Below are positions 29,532 to 39,212 of a DNA stretch of 64,000 bases, piece by piece (the first letter of the stretch is position 1; each line of letters starts with the position of its first letter). Location of the stretch: contig CAWFFB010000009.1 of the NCBI GenBank assembly GCA_963814975.1, forward strand, positions 124,001 to 188,000, in the 5' to 3' direction. This DNA comes from CAVUXJ01 sp963814975 (GTDB lineage Bacteria; Acidobacteriota; Vicinamibacteria; Vicinamibacterales; CAVVIG01). Position numbers and translations under genes: made by a program. Below the pieces are notes generated by a model. The model made no database searches. It saw only the letters and a program-made list of their open reading frames with translations, and had not been told where the DNA came from.

Positions 29532-30381
29532 TCAAAATGGGACCTGGTTCTCGTGCGGCGTCGGCGCGCCGCCGTGAGCTCGGTACGCGCCACGCATCTC
29601 CAGCATCTTGATGTGAATCAGCTCGGGAATGACCGTAAACAGATACCTGAACTGCTGGACCGTGGTGATGTCGTCTTCGTATGTCAACTGCACCGGAACT
29701 TCGACGACGGGAATGCCAAGGGTTCGACTGCGGATGAAGATCTCGATGTCGAACAGGAAGCCGTCCGTGTAGAGCTGCTGGAAGATCCGCGCGGCTGCGC
29801 TTCTCGAAAACCCTTTCAAGCCGCTCTGCGTGTCTCGCGTTGTCAGCCCGAACAGCAGGCGCACGAGGGTATTGAACGCGATGCCGCCGCGATGGCGGCG
29901 ATAGACGTATTTCACCAGTGCATTGTTGACGACGTACACCGATTCCGGCAGGCGGCGATTCCCGACGACGAGCGGATGTCCCGCTTTCCAGACTCTCCAG
30001 CACCGACAGCAGGTTGCCCTTCGAGTACACCATGTCGATGTCGGTGAAGATGATGTACTTGCCTCTCGAGTTCAGGATGCCGTTTCGAATCGAGTATCCC
30101 TTCCCCATGTTCCGCGGGTTTCGCAGCACGCTGATCGACGGCACAGTGGCTTCCAGACGTCGCAAAATCGGGAGCGAGTCGTCCAGACTTCCGTCCTCAA
30201 CGATCAGCACTTCGTAGTCGCGACTGATGCCATCGAGGAACGCGACGAGCTCGAGGAGCCTCTTTTCCAGGTGCCGCGCGGCGTTGTAGCAGCCCACCAC
30301 CACTGACAAATGCGTGGTGGCTCGACGCATCAGCGGTGAGTCGACGTCACTCGGCAACATTGCGACGCCTGATGACAGCAT
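29532..30381 (-). CDS. GT2 family glycosyltransferase (dolichyl/polyprenyl-phosphate sugar synthase type; one frameshift)
   Basis: The GT-A enzyme begins HLSVVVGCYNAARHLEKRLL, followed by YEVLIVEDGSLDDSLPIL, NPRNMGKGYSIRNGILNSRG and IIFTDIDMVYS (the DxD motif). After a frameshift near 29960 come LVKYVYRRHRGGIAFNTLVR, TTRDTQSGLKGFSRSAA, FLFDIEIFIRSRTLGIP and VPVQLTYEDDITTV. This matches the DPM1/DPG-synthase-like group, which makes polyprenyl-phosphate sugars. That fits the two downstream membrane glycosyltransferases, which would use such donors. Start ATG at 30381 (or 30360), 16 bases after the methyltransferase. Confidence 0.75.
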
Positions 30382-30397
30382 ATTGACCCTCAGGAAA

Positions 30398-31293
30398 TCA
30401 ATCGCGCCGGGCGAGCACGACCAGTGCATCCGAACGTCGGCGCAGCCATTCGACAGCATTGATGACGCATACGGCCGGCGCCAAGGCGTAAGCCTGCGTC
30501 CGGCCGATGTCCCCATCGTGCGTCAGGCGGTCGATGATCGTCCGGATCGGTACCTCAGGGAGGTACCGAAAGTCGACCAGGGCGAAGCCGTGGCGGTGCA
30601 ACCAGAGCTGCAGCGACCGCCGGTCGAAGTACACGGCATGGGGAAATTCGTAATCAGTCTGCCACAACCGACGCATGAAGGTGGCGCCGAGACGCGGACT
30701 CACCCGGGCGAGCATCGCCGAAAGCCGATAGTACAGCCCCTCGGTGCTGGGAACTTTAATCACCCAAAGGCCCGCTGGTGCCAAGACATTGGCGACCAGA
30801 CCTGCGAACGCCGCATGTTCGGTCGGTGGGACATGCTCGAGCACGTCGAGGGTGGCGACGAACGTCGGCTGAGCCCGCCGACGGCATGACCTGCTGCAGC
30901 GTTCCGTGCCCTACGACACCCTCACCCAGCATCTTGCGTGCGCCCGCGCAAGCGTGCTCGTCAGGTTCAATGCCAGCGACCTCGTAGCCTGCCTCCCGAG
31001 CCCGGAGCAGGAACGACCCGAAGCCACACCCCACGTCGAGCACGCGGGATCCGGTACTAACGTGGGGTCGCAGAAATGACAGGATTTCGGACGACTGCTC
31101 GTAGCGAAGGGCCGCCAACGGAGGTGAGATAGGCACGCAGGTCGACGTTCGCGTACTGACCCATCTTCGGTCTGCGGCGCGACATGGAGCTGAGGATCAG
31201 CCCGCACGACTGGCAGGTATGCGTGCACAATCCGTCCGCTACGCGGCGATCGCCAAAGCTGGTGCCGCCGCACCCCGGACACTCCCCTGTCAC
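30398..31293 (-). CDS. zinc-ribbon class I SAM methyltransferase (two frameshifts)
   Basis: Begins with a CxxC...CxxC ribbon (ECPGCGG and CQSCG, four Cys), then LRYEQSSEILSFLRPHVSTG, SAM motif I RVLDVGCGFGSFLLRAREAG, the acidic loop VAGIEPDE and, after a frameshift near 30870, LDVLEHVPPTEHAAFAGLV with APAGLWVIKVPSTEGLYYRL and the C-terminal tail. This architecture (N-terminal zinc ribbon plus methyltransferase) is common in sugar C- or O-methyltransferases of glycan clusters. The start is uncertain; a GTG at 31293 opens the ribbon. A second frame change lies near 31080-31130. Confidence 0.65.
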
Positions 31294-31393
31294 GCGCGTT
31301 CCGTTCGCCCGCTTCTGAGGGCCGCCAATCCGACCGCCTCCGTGTCGACGGCAGGCACTCGTGTGCAGCGAGCCAGTGTGAGATTCATCCCGA

Positions 31394-33182
31394 TCATGTG
31401 CAGTTAGCGGGCTTCTGGAGGAGGAAGCTGCCGATAGCAAGCGCGTCCATGCCGGTGCCATAGAAGCAGCGAAGGGCATCGGTCGGGCTGCACACGATCG
31501 GTTCGCCCTTGACGTTGAACGAGGTGTTAAGGACACCCGGGATGCCCGTGCGGCGATGGAAGGCGTCAATGAGTGCCCAGAAGCGCGGGTTCACCTCGCG
31601 ACGGACCGTCTGGGGACGGGTGGTGCGAATCGCCGGCATGCAGCGCAGCAGCGATCTCCGCCTCTCGGCCGGGGACGACCTCGAAAGCCATCACCATGAA
31701 GGGCGCGTCCACAGGATCGACCAGATACTCACCCGCCCTCTCGGCGAGAATCGAAAGCGCAAACGGCCGCCAGCGTTCCCGGAATTTCACCTTGTCATTC
31801 ACCGTGTCGCTCATCGCCGCACCGCGCGGATCCGCGATGATCGAGCGGCCGCCGAGCGCGCGCGGGCCAGCTTCCATACGGCCCTGGAACCACCCGATCA
31901 CTTTCCCTTCCGCGACTAGCGCGGCGGCTGTCTCAGCAATATCATCGCTGCGCCGGTAGCACAGACAGTTCCGACGCAGCACTGCCTCGATTGCTGCATC
32001 GTCGTACTCGGGGCCATACTGCACGTGCTCCATCGGGAACCGGCAGTCGTCGCCGGCCTGCTCGGCCGCCAGCATCGCCGCCCCCAGGGCCGCACCCGCA
32101 TCGTACGAGAGCGGCTGCACAAACAGTCGATCGGCCAGACCGGCCCGGTGCAGCGCGCCGGTCATCTTGCAGTTGAGGGCGACGCCGCCGGCGACGCACA
32201 AGTTCCGGCTTCCGGTCTCACGCAGTGCCAGACGCGCGAGGTGGAGTGCGGCCTCCTCGAGCCGTTCCTGCACTGCGAACGCGATGTCACGGTGACGCTG
32301 CGTGAGCTCCTCATCGGGGGCCCGCGGTGGTCCAAGGCGGGCGGCAATCTTGTCGCCGAAAAAACGGCCGTAGCTGCGTCGCCCGTAGAAGATGGAATCG
32401 GGGTCGATTCGTACGCCGTCTGGAGTGAGCCGCAGAAACTCTTCGATGAAGGCGCGCACCGTCGTGTCCGGACGACCGTAAGGCGCGAGGCCCATCAGCT
32501 TGACCTCGCCTTCATTCGCGTCCCAGCCGAGGTACTCGGTCGCCGCGGAATAGAACCAGCCGAGCGAGTGAGGCAGTCCGAGGTGGCGCACCTCCCGCAG
32601 TGAGCGGCCCTCGCCCCGAAAAATCGACACGGTACGGTCCTCGCCGTGGCCATCGAACACCAGCACCGCCGCCTCACTCAGCCCGGAGCAGTAGAAGGCC
32701 GTCGCCGCGTGACACAGGTGGTGCTGATAGAAGCGGAGCGGCGGAATGCGGTCGCGGACAAACCCCCCTTCACGCAAGGCAAGGATCAGCCGCTCCCGAA
32801 GATTCCACGGGTGCAGGTGTAGAAGCGTCTGTAAGCCCGCGAGCGCCGCCGAGCCCATGGCCGGACGTCCCGGCACCGCCGCGGGGGCCTTCGAGCCCAG
32901 GTGACCCAGGCGGCTCGTGGCAAAGGAGCGCACCATCGACAGCGGCATGCGCATCCAGTTCACGTTAGCGTCCCATCCGAAGGCCAGGGAGTCGACGTCG
33001 CCAAGCGAGAGACCCCCGTCACGAAGACACCAGGCCATGGCGCGCACGGGGAATAGACCGCACGCCTGCTTCACGCGCGCGAAACGCTCCTCTTCGGCGA
33101 AAGCCACTAGCCGTCCGTCGCGCAAGAGACAGGCGGCCGGATGGACGACGTCCGTGGCGCCGAAGACCCCGAGCACGTTCAT
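31394..33182 (-). CDS. carbamoyltransferase, NodU/TobZ family (one frameshift)
   Basis: Transfers a carbamoyl group from carbamoyl phosphate, via carbamoyl-AMP, to a sugar or other hydroxyl. The N-terminal ASKHA-like domain shows NVLGVFGATDVVHPAACLLR, AFAEEERFARVKQ, YQHHLCHAATAFYCSGLSEA (metal/His cluster), VLVFDGHGEDRT, VAGGVALNCKMTG and EAGPRALGGRSIIADPR. The YrdC-like C-terminal domain continues after a frameshift near 31640 (VNPRFWALIDAFHRRTGIPG, LNTSFNVKGEPIVCSP, DALRCF), ending at 31394. About 595 residues, the family length. Its start overlaps the stop of the YdjC gene (33179-33182), so the two are translationally coupled. Confidence 0.82.
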
Positions 33183-34147
33183 CCTGAGACCTCGCCCGGT
33201 CGCGCCAATGGCGCGGCATCGTCCGCGACCACGCCGTAATCGCGCAACAACTGACCAAGCGCGGCACTGCAGAGGAGTTCAGCCTCGCGATCCCGGTTGG
33301 CGGAGAGATAAAACGCCCGAAGCTCGGGGCGATCGCTCCAAAGCGACGCTTCGCTTGTAAGAGCGCGACCCGGGTGAAAGAGGATCTCGACGGTGCCAGA
33401 GGTCCCGGCGCGACGCAGGTGATCGAGCGCCACGCGCACATGTGCGAGGCTCATCGCTCCTGTGCCAAGCACCCCAACGAACGCCTCGGCGGTCTTCACG
33501 GAGTGCGCGTGGAGAGCCGGTCCCGCGCGGCGACAGAGCGCCCGCAGCACAAGATTCTTGGCTACGTTCACCAAGGGCGGCCGTGGCGCCCCCCGCGTAA
33601 GCGGCCAATAGAGCGGCTCGCGAGGCAGACGAATCGCGTGCAGCGGATATTCGGCGCAAAGACCCAGCAGTTCATCAAACACGGGAGGAAGAACATGGTA
33701 GTGCACGTGCCCGTCGACCGACAGCGGACCTCGATCGCCAAACACCTCGAGGAAGCGCTCGATCTGCCGTCGCAGTTCCAGCCGAATCTGCGCCCGCAGA
33801 CGCGCAGCAGCGGCGCCCGCCAATCCATGCGCCCACAGCGCGACGAAGCTGCGACAGAACCGGCCGCGAGGGTCGACGAGCAGGTCCACGTCCGCCGGGG
33901 TCGAGAGAGGACTGCCCTCGACGAGGTTCAGGTGGAGGGCGATCGAGAGGCCGGGACGACGCCGGAGCGCCGCAACCGCATGCTCCCAGCCGGCACCATT
34001 AGCGACGACGCTGGTGCGGCGCAGCCATCCGCGATCATAACAGACCATGATGGCGTCGGTGATGCCAGCGGACAAGCCGCAGTCGTCGGCCTGCAGGATC
34101 GGAACGAGCCGCGGGGGGACAGGGAAAGGCGGCTGGACCGAGGACAT
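33179..34147 (-). CDS. YdjC/ChbG-family carbohydrate deacetylase
   Basis: Metal-dependent deacetylase of 322 residues, first gene of this operon. Motifs are LVPILQADDCGLSAGITDAI (the ADD-CG metal-binding start), LSIALHLNLVEGSPLS (HLNL), LSVDGHVHYHVLPPVF (DGH-x-H) and TVEILFHPGRA. It likely removes an acetyl group from an N-acetylated sugar intermediate, as in hopanoid or glycan maturation; the exact substrate is unknown. The ATG at 34147 is followed by a Pro-rich start that may be a few residues long of the true one. The frame is clean. Confidence 0.8.
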   Translation of the reverse strand: MSSVQPPFPVPPRLVPILQADDCGLSAGITDAIMVCYDRGWLRRTSVVANGAGWEHAVAALRRRPGLSIALHLNLVEGSPLSTPADVDLLVDPRGRFCRSFVALWAHGLAGAAAARLRAQIRLELRRQIERFLEVFGDRGPLSVDGHVHYHVLPPVFDELLGLCAEYPLHAIRLPREPLYWPLTRGAPRPPLVNVAKNLVLRALCRRAGPALHAHSVKTAEAFVGVLGTGAMSLAHVRVALDHLRRAGTSGTVEILFHPGRALTSEASLWSDRPELRAFYLSANRDREAELLCSAALGQLLRDYGVVADDAAPLARPGEVSG

Positions 34148-34402
34148 GGACCACGCGCGACAGACTAATCTGCCTGCCGAAACCTTAGCGACACCGCGTC
34201 ACGGGGGAATCGCCGGCATCCCGCGGCATCCCGCGGCATCAATGCGCCCGCCGGATCTCCTGTCTCTTGGAACGCGGCGCTCGCCACCTCCGCATTATGA
34301 CACGAGCCCAGAGAGGGCCATTGGTCATGACGTGACATTGGGCGCTCAATCTGAAGAGCAGCCAGGGACGGCCACACGCGGTCCATCGTAACTGACAGGT
34401 GC

Positions 34403-34790
34403 CGTCACGGCCCCACGCCCGTGAACGTGGCCGTGGACCAGGGCGCGTGGTAAGCGGAAGGGATTCCTCAGCCCGTACACGACAATCCGCTTCGCATTGA
34501 CGTCGGCGTGGCCGAACAACGGGTTGTCCGGCAGCGCGGCACCGGTATCCGGATCATCCGGATGATCATCCGTCGAGCATGACACGGATCACCGCTGGTC
34601 CGCAAGTCTGCGAACGCAGGGCGCCTCCTTCATTCAAAGGGTCGCCCCCCGGGTTCCCAAACTGGCCGTCGTCCACTGCCGTAAAGCTCGCGCCGTCCCC
34701 ATAGCTCGCATGGAGCGCGCCGGTCGTCGCCAAACATCGGTGTCGATCGTGACGGGGAATTGCTGGAACCAATCCCCATGAGGGCTTGCT
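34403..34790 (-). pseudogene. deleted, decayed copy of the PQQ sugar dehydrogenase gene
   Basis: This stretch closely matches 44890-45230, the middle of the sugar dehydrogenase (shared DNA runs include AAGCGGAAGGGATTCCTCAG and GGCCGAACAACGGGTTGTCC), but with many small indels. Protein pieces read IDPDTGAALPDNPLFG-like and VYGLRNPFR. Immediately after NPFR the sequence jumps to the extreme C-terminus of the same gene: a minus-strand TATFTGVGP-stop, matching TATFSGVAP-stop at 40877. So about 4 kb of gene interior is missing, and the 5' end is cut where the beta-helix gene 4 stop begins (34793). Confidence 0.75.
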
Positions 34791-34792
34791 CG

Positions 34793-36205
34793 TTATGGCG
34801 GCCATGTAATCGGCCCGATCCGCCCGTGCTGCTCCCACCCCAGCGTCGTCCGCAGACCGCTGATGGTGCTGATCGCGCCAATCGCGCCGCCCCACCAGCC
34901 CGAGAGCCAGCCGCTGCGGATCGGCTGATAGACGTTTGCGTCGGCAACGACGTTCAGGGCGGCCAGGTCACCGGCTGCGATATTCCCGAGCCCCTCGATG
35001 GCGGCGTACTCGCGCCAGTCCTTGAATTGGTTGGCCTCAATTCGGATGTCCTTTAGCGGAAACGCCGCGCCGCGATCGAAATTGGACAGCACGATCCCAC
35101 GCCGGTTGCCGTAAAAGAGGTTATCGCGGACGGTGACGCCGGCGCTGTTATCGATCCCGAGGCCTTCGTGCGCGTTGTTCGCGAACACGTTGTGTTCCAC
35201 CAGTCCCGGCGCCCAGCTAATTTCGATGTGCAAGCCCGCCGACGCGGAATGCCCGACGCCAAGGTTGATCTGATCGTGGAAGTAGTTGTGTCGCACGATG
35301 TAGTCGTGGTTCGTCGCATCGAACCAGAACCCGGGGCCTCTGTTCTCGTACGCCTCGTTGTTCTCGACCAGCGCGCCTTTGGAACCCATCACCTTGACAA
35401 CCGCCGAGCCCCCAGCGGTCGACATGGTCGTCGCGTAGTTGCGCCGCCAGACGTTATCGAGAATCCGGAGATTCCGAACGCCCTCGAAACGCGGGTCCGT
35501 CGGGCCGGTCGCCCCGTTTATCGGCCCCCAGGCAATGAACGCATGGTTGAATGCGTCCTGAATCGTCGTGCGGGTCAAGAGGATGTCGTCGCCTCGCAAA
35601 TCGAGCCCGTTACGGCCGGGACTGTCGAAAAAACAATCCTCGATCTGCCATCCGGTGACCGCGCGCACGGCGGCCTGTCCGCTGGCCAGACTGGCGTAGT
35701 TCCGAAACGTCAGCCCTCGGAGCCACACGTAACCGTTCGCGGCGATCTTGCCGCCCGTCCAGCTCGCTGGCTGAAAGTGGTACTGGCCGCCGGTGAGCAC
35801 CACCTCGCCCCGGCGTTCGGCTTGGAAGACGATGGGCCTCTCCGCTGTGCCCGCGTTACGTACCAGCACGGACCCCAGATAGCTGCCCGGGCCGATCGTC
35901 ACGACGTCACCCGCAACGGCCACTTGCGCCGCCTTGTTGATAGTGAGAAAGGGCGCACTGCTCGTGCCGGGATTGCTGTCGCTGCCGTTCATGGCCACGT
36001 AGAAAATGCCACCCCTACCCGTGGGTGCCAGTAGGATGTACGTCCCCTGCCCGAACCCCCGCGGGCGGATGCCCCGCATCACCGCGCGGAAGTCGATTGT
36101 GGAGTCGGCCACCACAGCTCGGAACATCGACGGCGTTGCCTGCGCGTCGATGCGCACCTGGATAGACCCCGTGACGGCGACCACGAGAAGGATTAGGAGA
36201 CGCAC
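34793..36205 (-). CDS. secreted right-handed beta-helix protein 4
   Basis: Distant paralogue of the three tandem beta-helix genes. A signal peptide (VRLLILLVVAVTGSIQVRID) precedes a short leader, then FRAVMRGIRPRGFGQGTYIL, FYVAMNGSDSNPGTSSAPFL, TINKAAQVAVAGDVVTIGPG and helix turns such as VENNEAYENRGPGFWFDATN, RHNYFHDQINLGVG and VRDNLFYGNRRGIVLS. It ends IGPITWPP. The open frame extends upstream to 36487, but the sequence before VRLLIL is not domain-like, so I prefer the GTG at 36205. The clean frame and shared motif order show common origin with 15940-21718. Confidence 0.78.
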   Translation of the reverse strand: MRLLILLVVAVTGSIQVRIDAQATPSMFRAVVADSTIDFRAVMRGIRPRGFGQGTYILLAPTGRGGIFYVAMNGSDSNPGTSSAPFLTINKAAQVAVAGDVVTIGPGSYLGSVLVRNAGTAERPIVFQAERRGEVVLTGGQYHFQPASWTGGKIAANGYVWLRGLTFRNYASLASGQAAVRAVTGWQIEDCFFDSPGRNGLDLRGDDILLTRTTIQDAFNHAFIAWGPINGATGPTDPRFEGVRNLRILDNVWRRNYATTMSTAGGSAVVKVMGSKGALVENNEAYENRGPGFWFDATNHDYIVRHNYFHDQINLGVGHSASAGLHIEISWAPGLVEHNVFANNAHEGLGIDNSAGVTVRDNLFYGNRRGIVLSNFDRGAAFPLKDIRIEANQFKDWREYAAIEGLGNIAAGDLAALNVVADANVYQPIRSGWLSGWWGGAIGAISTISGLRTTLGWEQHGRIGPITWPP

Positions 36206-36399
36206 AGGACTGCCCTCGATCGCACGGATACAGGTGTCGATCCCGTTTGCTTCTGCGCCATGAGGCGCGTGGCCACCGATTTGATTTGCGACGCCCACAG
36301 GCTTTCCCGCATTGCGACGATCGCCTTCGGGTCGTACCCGTAGCGCCGGATCCCTTCGTCGCGAACCAGGTCGTCGACGAGGCGCTGTCGTTCGATCAT
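36193..36399 (-). CDS. small hypothetical protein, 68 residues
   Basis: ATG at 36399, reading MIERQRLVDDLVRDEGIRRY then AIVAMRESLWASQIKSVATR. Its stop overlaps the proposed start of beta-helix gene 4 by about 12 bases. The amphipathic, charged composition is protein-like. The first 25 residues faintly recall the lysozyme-type L-x-x-DEG-x-R-x-x-x-Y motif, but nothing after them fits, so I assign no function. Confidence 0.25.
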   Translation of the reverse strand: MIERQRLVDDLVRDEGIRRYGYDPKAIVAMRESLWASQIKSVATRLMAQKQTGSTPVSVRSRAVLCVS

Positions 36400-37247
36400 C
36401 GGTGTCCTTTAAACTGACCGGCGGGCCGGTCGCCGGATCACGAGACGCACAGAATCCCTCTCGGTCGCATGAACACGGCCTTGTCATTCACTTGGCACCG
36501 ACCGGACGGCAGGCGGGACGACGGGCGGCGATCCCTGCCTGGGCAGTGCCGAGGAAGGCGGAGAGTCCCGCCATTATCTTCGATCGTCGGCCCGGGAGCT
36601 ACTCCACCTCTCGTGAATAAACACCATGCTCCCACCGCGCGCGCGCTGACTCCGCTTAAGCCATTCCGGGTGCGTTCCGCTTCGCTGGTTCTCTAGGAGC
36701 GCGTCCGTGACGGCGCCCGCCACGTACATGAAGGTGAGCTACGAATGCACTCACTCTGTCAGGACATGACCGCTTCCGTGGGATGGTATTGTCGGGAATT
36801 CTCATCACAGGATGCTCCGGAATACGGAAATGAACACCCCCTCGATCAGTCTGCCGCTGCGCTATGAGCCGCCTCCACGTTTCTGCCAATCAGGGGTTAT
36901 ATTCTGGTCAGACCCAGATTATCCTGACCCGACTTCCAATTGGCGTCGACAAATCGCATGGTCGCCCTTTTGCTTTCTAGCTTGCCGTCGCGTTTAACGG
37001 GCGAAAGGAACAGTCAAGTGACCTTCGATGAAACGACGAATTGGCCACACTCGCGGGCACGGCATACGGTCGACATGGTCCGGCTCACAATCACGCACCG
37101 TGCAGGCTGGTTCACGCGTGTCATCGTGATCGAGCACGACGACCTCGACACATGGATCACCAGTTCGAGAACATATGGGTTTTCACTTGAAGCCGAATCG
37201 CTGGGATCGTCAGAAGTCGGAAGGGCGTGAGTGGATACGCGGCTTCT
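36400..37247. other. gene-free region
   Basis: No recognisable gene. An imperfect 25-30 base direct repeat starting GAGACGCACAG occurs at 36200 and 36441. The segment 36880-37000 is A/T richer and contains CTGGTCAGACCCAG, a near-palindrome. Short frames at 36940-37230 have no motif. Confidence 0.4.
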
Positions 37248-38630
37248 TCACGGTCCGGCCGGCGGCCCAGCCGATGTCGGCGTGAGATTGCCGATGATCA
37301 GGTAGGCCTCCCCTGGAGGCAACGTGTAGGTGTCACCCGCGTCGAGCGTGACCTTCGCGCGAACCGCCGCAGTCAACGGGTTTCGGACCTCGAAGGACAT
37401 CGCCTGGCGAGCCCGCAGCGGCATTGGCGTTCGCACCACCAGCGGCATGACCACGAATCGTCCGTCGTCGCTGATCGCTGCGTAAGCGCGCAGAAGACGT
37501 TCCGCAGCAAGGTGCGGCAGCAGCAGGTCGACATCAAACGGGTACCTCGGGAAGTTCCTGTTGCTGTTGTGACGATCGAAGTTCGGCAAGTCTGTCGGGA
37601 GCTGCCGTCGAACCGCAGACAGACCGTTCAGGATGGCCTCAATGCGTGGCGTGTCCCAGACATTCGCAGCGCGTCCGAGCGCACGATCCGCGGCGCCGCC
37701 GCCTCTCACACCTGCGCCGGTATGCAGCACGTACGTTGCCGCTCCCGAAAGCCAGGCGACGGCGGCGCCCATCGCCAGACGCAACGGATCGTCCTCCTGG
37801 TCGGCCGACGACTGTGGACCGATCGGCTCGTCCGAGGACCATGCTCCCCGCCAGTCGAACTGAACCTGCCAGGGATCGCGAACGGCCTCCCAGGCTCCCC
37901 ACGCCTTCGAGTCCCCGCGTGTGAGGTGCATCGTCAACAGGTTGGCCGCTGAGCCATCGTAAAGCGCGTGGAGAGACGTCGAATCCAGCGGCGATGTCAG
38001 CGCGACAAGATTCGGCGTGTTGTCGCGCAGAATCTGTCCGAGCGCCCGGAGTTCTTCAATGCCGTCGCGGCCGCCGAATCCGTTCTGCCACCCCTCGTTC
38101 GCCACTTCGAAATACTGAATCTTGTGCTCGCGCCCGCGGGCCATCGCGACGAATTGGCGAACAACACCTTCGCGCGCGGCAGGAGTCGGCGTTGAGGTGA
38201 CGCCGCCGAAGATCGTCCACTCGACCCGTAGGCCGAACTTGTCATACGCCAGATCGGTCAAGCCGGCGATGGCGGTGTCATAGCCGTGGGCACGTGGATC
38301 GATGACGCGATCGCTCCAACTGTCGCCCGGCGCTCCAGCCACTCCGAGCACGCGGATGTACTCGACGCCGTGATCCGCCAGAAAGCGAAGATTGCGCTCG
38401 AGACGTGCCCGGTCGTTCGTGTAGGCCCACCCAGCCCAGAACAGCGTCGCGCCAATCCCGAGAAACGAGCCTCGATCGTCGACGAATGCTCGACCAGCCA
38501 AACGGATCACGCCCAAGGGTTTCGCCGGCGTGCTCGGCAACGGCTTCTGGAGGAATGCGGCGGTCATGGCCCAGACGACGAGGAGCAAACCGATCCGGGC
38601 CCGCTGGTGCTTGGTCGCCCGCAGTTTCAT
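37248..38630 (-). CDS. secreted TIM-barrel glycoside-hydrolase-like protein
   Basis: The signal peptide/anchor (ARIGLLLVVWAMTAAFLQKP) precedes a barrel domain: FLGIGATLFWAGWAYTNDRA, LADHGVEYIRVLGVAG, FGLRVEWTIFGG, then KIQYFEVANEGWQNGF, whose NE pair is typical of the acid/base Glu in clan GH-A folds, and LVALTSPLD. A C-terminal beta domain follows (FEVRNPLTAAVRAKVTLDAG, DTYTLPPGEAYLIIG). I prefer the ATG at 38630 (MKLRATKHQ) although the frame is open to 38912; the upstream part overlaps a transposase remnant. The glycoside substrate is unknown, and the nucleophile Glu is not obvious, so it may be non-catalytic. Confidence 0.55.
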   Translation of the reverse strand: MKLRATKHQRARIGLLLVVWAMTAAFLQKPLPSTPAKPLGVIRLAGRAFVDDRGSFLGIGATLFWAGWAYTNDRARLERNLRFLADHGVEYIRVLGVAGAPGDSWSDRVIDPRAHGYDTAIAGLTDLAYDKFGLRVEWTIFGGVTSTPTPAAREGVVRQFVAMARGREHKIQYFEVANEGWQNGFGGRDGIEELRALGQILRDNTPNLVALTSPLDSTSLHALYDGSAANLLTMHLTRGDSKAWGAWEAVRDPWQVQFDWRGAWSSDEPIGPQSSADQEDDPLRLAMGAAVAWLSGAATYVLHTGAGVRGGGAADRALGRAANVWDTPRIEAILNGLSAVRRQLPTDLPNFDRHNSNRNFPRYPFDVDLLLPHLAAERLLRAYAAISDDGRFVVMPLVVRTPMPLRARQAMSFEVRNPLTAAVRAKVTLDAGDTYTLPPGEAYLIIGNLTPTSAGPPAGP

Positions 38631-38775
38631 GAGATGTTCGCCTGCCGAATTCGTGCCACTCATTCGCCTGCCCTTCGAGGTGCAGTGGGTTGTGGCTCGA
38701 GGGACCGTGAGCTTTTGAACCCTCACGCCGATCCGTGCCGGTGGCATCACACGTCCCTCACACTCCACGCCGACC

Positions 38776-39140
38776 TTACGTGGCGCTCGATTGGCATGTC
38801 GGATTCTCAGTCGCCATTCGCATGATGAGGTGGCGAATGTCTGCGAGAACGGCCGGTCGTCCGAGCCGCCGGTTGAATAGGTCCATTTCCGGCGATCAGC
38901 CGACGGTGCCACCGCAGGATGGTATCGGACGTGACAATCGTGGCCACCTGCATGAATCGCCGGCGACCGCGCTGCGCGCCGACGTTCGCCAAGCGCCGCC
39001 GTTCCTCGTCTGTCAACCGCAGTCGACGGTTCCCCAGCTGCGCCTTAAGGATTCGGTTCTCCTGGCGCAAATACCCTATTGCCTCAGACTGTTCGCGTTG
39101 GAGCCAACCCAGGAGAGACGCGACGACTGCTGTGCTGAAA
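38776..39140 (-). pseudogene. truncated integrase-core transposase (IS481-like N-terminus)
   Basis: On the minus strand this reads SLLGWLQREQSEAIGYLRQE, NRILKAQLGNRRLRLTDEER, RRLANVGAQRGRR and IVTSDTILRWHRRLIAG. After a frameshift near 38880 come LADIRHLIMRMATENPT and a stop at 38776. This is the helix-turn-helix N-terminal part of an integrase-core (DDE) transposase; the catalytic core that should follow NPT-WGY is absent. It is therefore a remnant, lying just beside the intact IS5-type insertion. Confidence 0.6.
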
Positions 39141-39212
39141 TCACGACTCAGTCTATGTCACCGTCGACTGAATATTCGGACACTACGCGGGTCGCCCCAA
39201 CGCACAGGCGAT

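Noticed and set aside
36193..36270. beta-helix gene 4 translated from 36487
   Set aside because: The first 90 or so residues of that longer frame are low-complexity and charged, whereas a normal signal peptide begins at the GTG at 36205.
36320..36399. lysozyme (GH24) N-terminus in the small 68-residue frame
   Set aside because: Only a short DEG-x-R-x-x-x-Y likeness is present. The catalytic surroundings and TIG-x-G motif are missing.
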